Below are positions 34,500 through 42,230 of a stretch of 42,230 nucleotides of DNA, piece by piece. Under the pieces are notes generated by a model. It saw only the letters and a program-made list of their open reading frames with translations, did no database searches and had not been told where the DNA came from. Origin of the DNA: Gnetum montanum (Eukaryota > Streptophyta > Gnetopsida > Gnetales > Gnetaceae); NCBI GenBank assembly GCA_015680685.1, contig MNCI01007639.1:155832-198061 (forward strand), in the 5' to 3' direction. Each line of letters begins with the position of its first letter. The stretch's first letter is position 1. The position numbers and the translations under genes are program-made.

Positions 34500-34536
34500 G
34501 GGGGGAGGGGGGTGGGGGCAGGAGGGGTTGGGGAGG
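34500..34536 (+). repeat. G-rich tract
   Basis: Five G runs of four to six residues separated by one to four bases, on the plus strand, opposite to the LTR's own direction. It fits a G-quadruplex pattern. Confidence 0.7.
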
Positions 34537-34804
34537 AATCTTGGCCAACCAAACTATGGGTATTCAATGCTGTGGGGGTTTCGAAAGCTATCATTTTTAA
34601 GGTTGCAACAGCTCTTAAGCATTAAAAATGCCAAAGTGTCCAAATGCCAAAGGTGTTGAACTTATAAATGATGCAAGGGCTTAAGTTTTATCAGTTTTTT
34701 GGCCAATAATTTAGTTGTAGATTGGCTACAAAGTGCTAAAAAATGTCTAAAAAATTTTCTACAAATTTCATCTATGCTCAAGTAAGGTAAATGTTCAAGG
34801 TTCT

Positions 34805-34828
34805 GGGGGTGGGGGGTGTGGGGTGGGG
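34805..34828 (+). repeat. G-rich tract with four G runs
   Basis: GGGGGTGGGGGGTGTGGGG then TGGGG: four runs of four or more G with loops of one to three bases, a textbook G-quadruplex pattern. Confidence 0.75.
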
Positions 34829-37018
34829 TTTACCATCTATGGTATGTATCATATCCCCATGGCCATTTTGTTTACCAAAAATTCAAAATAGGAAATTTAT
34901 CCACACTTATGTTGTCCACCCATGCTGGGCCTTCCAATTGCAACATTGACATGCATGATCCTCTCTGAAGTTGGTGCATGTGTTGAAATCTTGGTCATGA
35001 AGTATCCATGCTGGGGGGATGAAGTGCCAACACTGGAGGTGATGTATCAATGCTGGGGGATGATGGTCATACCATTCACACTGAGCATAGATGCTATCAT
35101 ACCCTCCACACTGAGAATAGATGTTGTCATTCCCCTCCATGTTGGGGGTAGATTCTATCATCCCCCTCCACACTAGGGGTAGGTGAGTTTTGCCCCCATG
35201 TAGATGTCTTCAACATAGAAAATGCTATATGCTTCATAAAAGCCACCAAAATGAAAATTTTGGCATACCTAAAGGAATTTTTAATCTCCCCAAGCCTAAT
35301 ATAGATATTATGTGATTCCTTCACTTAGAGAATGAGGCTTCAACCACTTATGAGGCATTTTTAGTCCTAAAAGTAGAAAGTATGTGAGATTTCACCTCTT
35401 GGGTTGTAATCTTCACATTTACAATGAAGTTTCACCTCAATTTTCATGGGATGGGGATTACAAAGGTTACAACATAAAAATTTGGTAGTGTTTCATTAGC
35501 CCCTCTTTGTTGGTGTCTAGAGGATTTACCTAAGATGCACTGACAAAGAATACAAAACACCACTTCAAGTCCACCATTGACATTTCCTCTTCACACTTGA
35601 TCTAGTTGTGTTGAATCATGTTGAAGAGTGCTTCTGATGATGGAACAAGGATATAATGAGGAAGTTATGATAAAGTTGTAGAAAAGTTGTTATGGAAGCC
35701 AATAATGCATTCTAGATGTCACCATCATGGCTATGGCACTAACACATTAGTTAGCCAATGACTTGAGATGATGGTGACTTGGAAAATGCATTTGAGGATC
35801 CAACATCTTACTCCAAGGTTTCTATGGCCACTAGGCTCCTCCCTTTGAATGTTTGAAGCTACTAATTTAGGCCTTTGATCTTCATAGACCATTCAACTAC
35901 TTGTCAATTTGCTTCCCCATTATTATTTTTGGGTGAAACCTTCATTAGGTTTCATCACCAAGGATGACTTTGACATGGTTTTCCTACTAGCTGAGATGTG
36001 TTATGATCATTAGACTACATGGTTATTCAATCAGGCAAGATGTATTACACTTGACTTAATGGTTTTCTCATTGAATGAGATGTGTTACATTAAATGGACT
36101 TGATGTGGACCGTGACAGAGGTGTGTCATATGGTCACAATGCACGAGTGTCAATCATCAGTCAACATTGTTGTTCAAGGTGAGGAAGGCTATAATAAGGT
36201 TATAGGTTTGGATTAAAGGAGAAGATAGTTAAAATGGAAATAAAACTAGCACTCTTGGCACAACAAGATAAATTCATTAAATCTTACGTGTGCCAATAGA
36301 AAATGTTAGTGGCTCTGGAACATTGAGGAATCCATGGTTGCATAGCCTAACCTTGAGTCCATGTGAGGGCTTGCTAGAGGTAGAGAAAGGGCACCTTGAA
36401 TGGTCTTGTTAATTGAATAGAAACTTACCAAATGCAAATGGTGGTGCAACATAGTTAGTTGTGATGCTAATGCAAAACGATGTTAAGTGTTCATGCAATG
36501 TCAACAATGTCAATGATGTTGAGCGTAGTTAGGTTTTTTGCAAAATGAGGGTACCAACATGTGAAGGCTGTCATCCAAGCATAGTTTTAGATGTGGCTAT
36601 GTGATGAGATACTAGAAAATGCAAATAAAATGCTAAAAATGTAAGGAAAGAGAGAGAGAAATAGAACACCATCCCAAATGGGGTTGAGCATAGTTAACAC
36701 CAAGAAGGGTGAGAAGGTACATGGTGTATAACAAGCATAATGGATTGTGTAGTCATAGTCTTGGGGGTGTCTAGCCATGAAGACTGATGTTCCAGCATGG
36801 TATCTATGCCTATCGGGTTGGCAATCGTGGTGTGTAGTGGGCTACCATGTCCTACAGTGAGCTGTGATGGTATGCAACTCTACCTCTCTTTGGTTTACTA
36901 GTGTGCCTTTGGTTTTTTGTCTGTCAAAAATGCCAAAATGCTCAAATTTTCCAACCTTGCTTCAACTTTGCCAACCTTGATCCAATTTTTCCAACCCCTA
37001 AATTGTTGAGGGAAGGGG

Positions 37019-37026
37019 TATTTATA
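37019..37026 (-). promoter_or_regulatory. TATA box of beta LTR copy 3
   Basis: Minus strand reads GCCCTATAAATACCCC, about 730 bases before the LTR end, comparable to copy 2 (about 840) and copies L/R (about 560). Confidence 0.55.
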
Positions 37027-37399
37027 GGGCTAGGTTTAGTGTGAAATGAGGAGGAAGAGGAAATGGTTGGAGCTATGTTGTCACCTAACTACACTCTCCA
37101 TTGAGGCTAGCCATGTTATGGTTTGCTATAATTTGTTGGACTCTACAAGGCTAAGAGATTGTGACTATGCTGCTAAGTGCATGTATATGCATTGAGAGGA
37201 TCACAATGTACCTAAAAAAATGCAACTTTGGAGACTATGCTCTGGGACTATGGTTTCCATTGTCTTGTGTGGGGTCAAGCATAGTTACAATTTTTGGGAC
37301 AAAAGGGATACAAAAAAGATGTATTTTGCTAACTACATTTGCTGAAGATGAGTTGGAGCTAAGCTAAATATTGATGCTACTTTGTGGAAGCATTTGGAG

Positions 37400-37765
37400 G
37401 CTAGTCTGGCTGACTATGCTTGACTACACTTTGGACTAGTGGAGAGCATAGTCATAACACTTAGAAAAGTTTTGTAGAAAAAGTGGCTATGTGTTGACTA
37501 CACTCTCCATAGAAGGTTGAATATGCTTTCAACTAGGGATGAGTGTAGTCCTAGCACTTATTAGAGACTTGTAAAAATTGGCTTCTAGTTGACTACAATT
37601 AACTAAGCTCTAGGCTAGTGGAGAGTGTAGTCTCAACACTTAGAAAAATATGCAAAAAAAAACTATGCCTTCATGTTGACTATGTTTGAATATGCTCTAG
37701 GGTAGTGGAGAGTGTAGTCCCAACACTTATAAAAATTTGTAGAAACTAGCCTCGTGCTGACACTT
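37400..37765 (-). repeat. U3 tandem array, period about 83-96 bp
   Basis: Four units at about 37437, 37533, 37616 and 37703, each with TAGTGGAGAGTGTAGTC and CAACACTTA followed by an A-rich stretch and TTGACTA. It takes the position of the GCTGGGCGTA array of copies L/R but has a different sequence. Confidence 0.75.
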
Positions 37766-38460
37766 AGACAAATTTGCAATCAAGGTGCTATAGTCCAAAT
37801 TTGGTGGTGTTTCATTGGCCCCTCTTTATTGATGTTTGGAGGAGTGGCCCAAGAGACATTGAAAAAGACTAGTAAAAGACCATAGCAAGCCTGGCACCAA
37901 AATCACTTGTTAGTACATGCTTTTCCCCCTTTGCTTTCTTGCTTGGGGACTTGCTTTTTCCCCTTTACTTTTTTTTGTGCTTTTTTGTTGTAGGATGAAT
38001 CATCCTTGGGTTTTGCACATTGCTAAATGCTAACTGTAAAGTGCTTTCCATCAAGTGGATTGAATGCCACAAGATGGGTTTTCCTTTGATGTTTGTGAAA
38101 TCATGCTACATTTGTAGGATAGGTGTTTCCTCCCTAGGATGATTTGTGTTACATCCACCTAGGATTTGACTAGCCAACAAAGGCTTTGCATGGGACAACT
38201 TATGTTATGTCTACCTTAGGTTCTATGGTTTGACTTGGAGAGAGTACCCTATGGTCATAGCATGTATGTGTCAAAGAGGTTTGCAATCTTGACTATGTAG
38301 GGGAATGTAAGAGTATCAAGACATAGGGATGGATGTAGGTAGGCTACAATAGGGTAATAGGGATGTGCACTCTTGAGAGGCTTAGCTAGTCCAATCATGC
38401 ACATATGAGAAATGTGGTGACTTGTTGCTACAATGAGATGCATCTTTGCACAATGACCTG

Positions 38461-39265
38461 GAGCTTCATCCTACAAACACAACTCTAAGAAGAAAAAGAA
38501 AACACACAACATACAATAAAAATATTGGGGGGGGGGGGGGGGGGGGCAAAAATGCTACAAGTGCTCCAAAGGCCAAATTGATGGCATGTGTTTGAAAAAT
38601 CAGCAAAATGATAGGGGGTGATGATGCTACAAGTGCTCCTAAGGCTACACTAGTTGCAAGTGCTTGAAGAGCTAGTAAAATTCCAAGGGGCAATGATGCT
38701 GCAAATGCTTCAAAGGCTGCGCTAGCTCTTGCACTGCTGTATCCCTACTCATGTGGTGTAGAAAAGAGTGCCTGGGGGGGGGGGGTGGGGGTGTGGAGGG
38801 GGAGAGTTAGAGTTATACTCACTCACTTTCTTGTAGAATTGTGTGTGGCTAACTACAAACCTAGTTTAAGATCTTGGTAGATCATAGCCCTACTAGTTTA
38901 AGGTCTTAGCAGACCATGGTGTGCTGGTTTATAGTCCTAGCAACCTGTTGTGTGCCAGTTTAGCATCATAGTAGATGAATGTTGTGCTAGTTTAGCATCA
39001 TAGTGGATGTGTGCTATGCTAGTTTAGCATCATAGCAAATGTGCTATGCCAATTTAGTGTCATAGTGAACATGCTAAGCCATTTTAACATCATAGTAGAC
39101 AAGATGCTATGCTAGTTTAACATTGCTACACAAGAAAAAGCTGTGCTAGTTTAGCATCATGGTAGATGAAAGGTTTGGATGCTAGCTTAATGCTGTGTCA
39201 AATGAGTTATGCTAATTTAGTGTTGTAGCAAATGAATGCTTACCATGTTGAATTGATGTGTGGCA
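38461..39265 (-). repeat. 3' internal region of element 3: poly-G, 72-bp and ~33-bp repeats
   Basis: Between pol and the LTR. A run of 20 G at 38527-38546 and a G-rich run at 38774-38802 flank three 72-bp units starting at 38552, 38624 and 38696 (ATGCTACAAGTGCTCC type). From 38870 to 39240 a unit like GCTAGTTTAGCATCATAGTGG recurs about a dozen times at 27-35-bp spacing, homologous to the array at 26725-26965. The 72-bp period is a multiple of three, but no convincing protein is encoded. Confidence 0.75.
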
Positions 39266-39269
39266 CTGC

Positions 39270-40233
39270 ATGCTAGGCATAGTACAACTTCAAGTACGAA
39301 TGGTTCATTGGATTGGCAAACTGATTTCCATATTGATCAGCAAGCTTAAATGCTCTATTGTCATAGGCCTTCATGACCAAGAAAGGCCCTTCCTAGTTGG
39401 TTAGAAATTTCTTTATGAGTTTGCAAATGGCCTTGAGGACTAGGTTCCCTTTCTTGATTGGGTGCTAATACTGGTTGTGATGGTGCTTTTTTCATTGCCT
39501 TTATTGGTACTATTCAATGTGATCAAGCATCTACATGCACTCCTTCTTTATTGAGTCAAGGTCTATGATTCTCAACTCATTTTTTTGAGCTTCATCAATG
39601 AAGTTTGAGAGGATCACCTGAAGTAATGGGACTTGTCATTGAAGTAGCAAAATTACTTTAGATCCATAAACAAAGTTGTAAGGTGTCATACCTATTGTTG
39701 TTCGGTGTGTTGTGTGGTAGGCGTAGAGTGCATAGACTAGTTGCTCATGCCATCCTCATTTGTTGTTGCTTAGCATTTTTTGTGAAGGTTAATGATGACT
39801 TTACTAGTGGCCTCTATTTGGCCATTTGCCTAAGGGTAGTATGACAACAAGAAGGAATGTTTGTTACCAAAGCACTTACAAAAGGCTTTAGTTTTAGCAC
39901 TACTAAATTGCAACCCGTTGTTTGTTACTATGGTTATGGGTAAGACAAAATGGGTTACTATGTTATCTAACATGAATTTGAAAACTTGTTGTGATGTTGT
40001 CTTCCTAAGGGGAATATCCTTGACCATTTGGTGAAATACTCACTTACAGTTATTATGAAGTTATGCCCTACAGAGGACTTAAGAGTTATGGGTCCAATGA
40101 TGTTTAAGCCCCAATGTTGAATTGACCATGTGATCTGTGTTGTGTGCAATTCAGTTGGTGGCATGTGCATTAAGTTGTCATGCCATTGACAAATGTTGCA
40201 TGTTTTGATCATTGAGATGCAATCACACTTCAC
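39270..40233 (-). pseudogene. Integrase remnant of element 3
   Basis: Pieces in order on the minus strand. The Cys part of the zinc-binding region (TCNICQ, about 40200) and the core WGLNIIGPI...GHNFIITVSEYFTKW come first. Then come PLRKTTSQQVFKFMLDNIVT, VTNNGLQF and a C-terminal part (39275-39480) matching the intact frame of element L. Two catalytic aspartates are lost: LDIIG-type Asp is Asn at 40102-40104 and the DNG Asp is Asn at 39920-39922, both G-to-A on the coding strand. Stops break the frame. It would have inserted element DNA into the genome. Confidence 0.8.
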
Positions 40234-41475
40234 ATAAGGCTAATAATAGGCTAGCCATTTAATTTTTATTGCCATTATCCTAGGTGCTATGTGACCTTTT
40301 CATAGTCCCTCATGGACTTGTTCAATGATCATTTGCACTTCGTTGTTGCTTACGTAGGTTAGCAGTATGCCATTATAGGATTTACAACATAATGTGCTAT
40401 TAACCATGATGATGTACTACCATGAATGTTTGCATACTACATCTTTTTGAAAAATAGTTAAATGTTGTGGAGGCTCACCATGTAGAAGGTACATCTTGAT
40501 GTTGTCGTACGACTCTCTTGTGTGGGTTGTTCTTACTGCAGCTATGGATGCAACATTGGTGATTTGCATAATAGGAATAATGTAATTTTCCATTGAGGTG
40601 GGAAATGCATGGAACATGTCAAGTGTGATGCTTAGGGCTAATGTTGCCAGTATGTTGGCTATGACATTTTCATTTCATGGAATAAGGTGGACATCGATAG
40701 TTGCAAAGTGTTGAAGCAAGTGCTTTGCTAGGTCACGGTAAGGCTTTAAATGTTGGGCATTGTAGGTGTAAACTTCTATCACTTGGTTGATCACTAATTG
40801 TGAGGCGCCCCAAATCACTATGTGTTGGATCCCTAAGTCACGTGTTGCAAGGATACCTCAGAGGAGACCTTTGTATTTTGCCATGTTGTTAGTGCAAGGG
40901 AATGCAAAATGATATGTGAAGGGTTGGATCTTCCTAGAGGGAAATATGATAATGGTAGTAGTGATACCTCCTTAGGAGGTTGAAGCTCTATCGAAATGCA
41001 GGAGTGCCTCATAGTTTTCAGGCACTTGGCTAATGCTATTAACATGCTTGTTTAGGAATTTTGAATCTATGGTTGCTTGATCATTGATAGGTGAAGTCGT
41101 GAGTTGTGTGGCTATAGCCTAACCTTTTGTTGAGGCTTGTGCAATGTAGTGTAGGTTAGACTCTACTATTATTGCTTTCCATCGTGTAATGCAACTACTT
41201 TTGTAGATGTTCATTGTGATTGCTCATATTATGTTGTTTTTGCAAATGATATTAACTTGATTGTAGAAAAGGTAATACGTCCACTTCTTTAGTGAGAAGA
41301 CCAAGGCGAGGTAGTGCTTTTCCACATCATTGTATTTGGCTTCATGGGCTACTATGGCATGGCTCAAGTAGTAAACCAGGGTCTCTATCCCACCATCTTG
41401 CTTTTGGCAAAGTAGAGAAGTGATGGATGTGTCAAAAGTAGCAAGGTGGGTGTAAAAATGTTTATCTCCTTGCAA
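40234..41475 (-). pseudogene. RNase H region of element 3 pol remnant
   Basis: 41475-41224 holds LLCQKQDGGIETLVYYLSHA and EKHYLALVFSLKKWTYYLFY, the RT-linked RNase H segment. About 40920-40620 across a stop reads NNMAKYKGLL, GIQHIVIWGASQLVINQV, NAQHLKPYRDLAKHLLQHF, matching the RNase H domain (expected Asp in 'GDSQLV' replaced by Ala). 40617-40417 is the linker to integrase. The function was degrading RNA in RNA:DNA hybrids; it is now inactive. Confidence 0.75.
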
Positions 41476-42035
41476 AGGGTGGACCGTAGGAAATTGTGGT
41501 AGCTCTTACTTAAGGTTGTCAAATGCTTATTGGCATTGAGCTATCCACTTGAAGTGGGCTCCTTTCTTGAGAAAATGTTGCATTGGTTGTAACTTGTCAG
41601 TTAACCATGCGATAAACTTGCGTATGAACTACAACCTACCTTGAAACCCTCATAGCTCCTTAAGGTTGGCCAGGGATGCTAACTTGATTATGGCCTTAAC
41701 CTTGTTTAGGTTTACATGTATTCTTGCTTTAGATACTACAAAACTACGCATCTAGCCCATTTTGATATCAAAAACAAACTTCTTGGGGTTCAACTTAAGA
41801 TTGTGTTTTAAGCAACATTTAAGCACTAAGTATAGATCATTTGCATGGTTGTGGACCACTTTGGACTTTATTGCAATGTCATCAACATAGTTTTTGAGCA
41901 CGCTTAGCACATAATTGCTAAAGATATATGTCATTACACATTAATATGTTGCTCCTACATTCTTGAGTTCAAAAGGTATCATGGTATAGTGAAATGTACC
42001 CTAGGGGGTCATGAAGGTTATGCTGAGTTGGTGCT
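41476..42035 (-). pseudogene. Reverse transcriptase remnant of element 3, cut by an LTR
   Basis: The catalytic YVDD box is intact at 41889-41878, inside LKNYVDDIAIKSK, followed by LKHNLKLNPKKFVFDIKMG. Upstream, GTFHYTMIPFELKNVGATY matches the GTF.Y..MPFGLKNAGATF box. Reading ends at 42036, where an alpha LTR has inserted, so the N-terminal half of the enzyme, protease and gag are not in this window. Stops are present downstream of YVDD. Confidence 0.8.
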
Positions 42036-42230
42036 TGATGAGATGCGATATGCACAAGCCGTGATATCACGTATGCGATATCGTGGCCGCCGCGATATCA
42101 TGTCGTCCCCTACGATATCATGTATGCGATATCGCGGTCCGCCGTCAAATCTATAAATAAGAGGCGGCACTCCCCTCATTTCTCATCCTAGGCATAAAGT
42201 AGCGAAGCTCTAGCAGATTGATCGCCCAAG
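42036..42230 (+). mobile_element. LTR, family alpha, copy D (partial, plus)
   Basis: Starts TGATGAGATGCG within the reverse transcriptase remnant and continues off the window. TATA at 42152-42158, then GAGGCGGCACTCCCCTCATT and AGCGAAGCTCTAGCAG, nearly the same as copy A read on its minus strand. It is the youngest-looking layer at this end because it interrupts element 3. Confidence 0.8.
42063..42158 (+). promoter_or_regulatory. Five GATATC palindromes and TATA box of alpha copy D
   Basis: GATATC at 42063, 42077, 42094, 42114 and 42128, in contexts GTGATATCAC, GCGATATCG, CGCGATATCA, ACGATATCA and GCGATATCGCGG. CTATAAATAAG follows 18 bases after the last. Several contexts differ from GCGATATCGC only by C/T or G/A, as after methylcytosine decay. 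Confidence 0.65.

Larger units (their letters stand above)
34061..36288 (-). mobile_element. Beta LTR fragment, copy 4 (minus)
   Basis: Left end TGTAGCTGAAACCC at 34061 loosely matches the beta terminus. Around 35470-35580 the sequence GGTAGTGTTTCATTAGCCCC with CTCTTTGTTG is the U3 landmark also seen at 25510 and 37800. A run of CACTGGGGG/CACACTGAG-type repeats (34910-35190) sits where other copies carry their U3 arrays. The right side is cut where copy 3 begins (36289), without the expected LTR start, so it is truncated. Boundaries are approximate. Confidence 0.5.
36289..38460 (-). mobile_element. 3' LTR of beta element 3 (minus)
   Basis: Left end TGTGCCAATAGAAAATG aligns with the start of copy L, including GGAACATT 30 bases in and the CACCTTGAATGGTC phrase near 36390. 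TATA at 37026-37019, a U3 repeat array at 37400-37765 and the GGTGGTGTTTCATTGGCCCC landmark at 37803 follow, and TGAAGCTCC near 38465 may be the LTR start. It follows pol (39.3-42 kb) on the same strand, so it is that element's 3' LTR. The U3 start is uncertain by up to 100 bp. Confidence 0.65.

Noticed and set aside
34907-35176. Overlapping 84-88-codon frames on both strands
   Set aside because: They are produced by the CACTGGGGG-type tandem repeats of the LTR U3; composition is repetitive and no family is recognisable.

Overview
The window looks like nuclear DNA from a seed plant with a large, repeat-rich genome. One intact single-copy gene with long AT-rich introns lies between layers of old, nested Ty3/gypsy-type LTR retrotransposons. 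A gymnosperm would fit, but nothing here proves it. There are no bacterial operons, rRNA genes or CRISPR arrays, and I recognised no tRNA gene.

Left edge (1-3.1 kb): two diverged LTR copies of one family (called alpha here) stand head to head, A on the minus strand (1-308) and B on the plus strand (from 529). AT-rich sequence without recognisable genes follows.

Gene (3.1-16.4 kb, plus strand): a complete 10-exon gene for the beta subunit of the AP-3 adaptor complex (Arabidopsis AP3-beta, PAT2). All nine introns are GT-AG, all phases agree, and the predicted protein is 1200 residues: an N-terminal adaptin trunk, an acidic Ser-rich hinge and a C-terminal appendage. In the cell it acts in vesicle traffic to the vacuole.

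Right two thirds (19-42.2 kb): nested retroelements. (i) Host element T (plus, alpha family): 5' LTR 19158-19998, tRNA-Asp-like primer site at 20000, broken gag 20143-23131, and a protease remnant at about 30.7 kb. (ii) T is split by a 6.7-kb structure, 23430-30113: two long LTRs (about 3.2 and 2.7 kb) of a second family (beta) in inverted orientation around a stub of integrase. The structure is flanked by a 298-bp direct repeat of T sequence. It reads as the product of recombination between two separately inserted elements. (iii) 30780-34060: another beta LTR (plus) with gag remnants. (iv) 34061-38460: two adjacent beta LTRs (minus). The second is followed by tandem repeats and a decayed pol (integrase, RNase H, reverse transcriptase) up to 42035. 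(v) From 42036 an alpha LTR (copy D, plus) interrupts the reverse transcriptase and runs off the window.

Most unusual: alpha LTRs have a tiny U3 (about 80-115 bp) packed with short palindromes (GATATC-centred in three copies, AAGGCCTT-centred in one) directly before the TATA box. Beta LTRs instead carry U3 tandem repeats whose sequence differs from copy to copy. No element here appears able to move on its own: every coding part is interrupted by stops, frameshifts or insertions.
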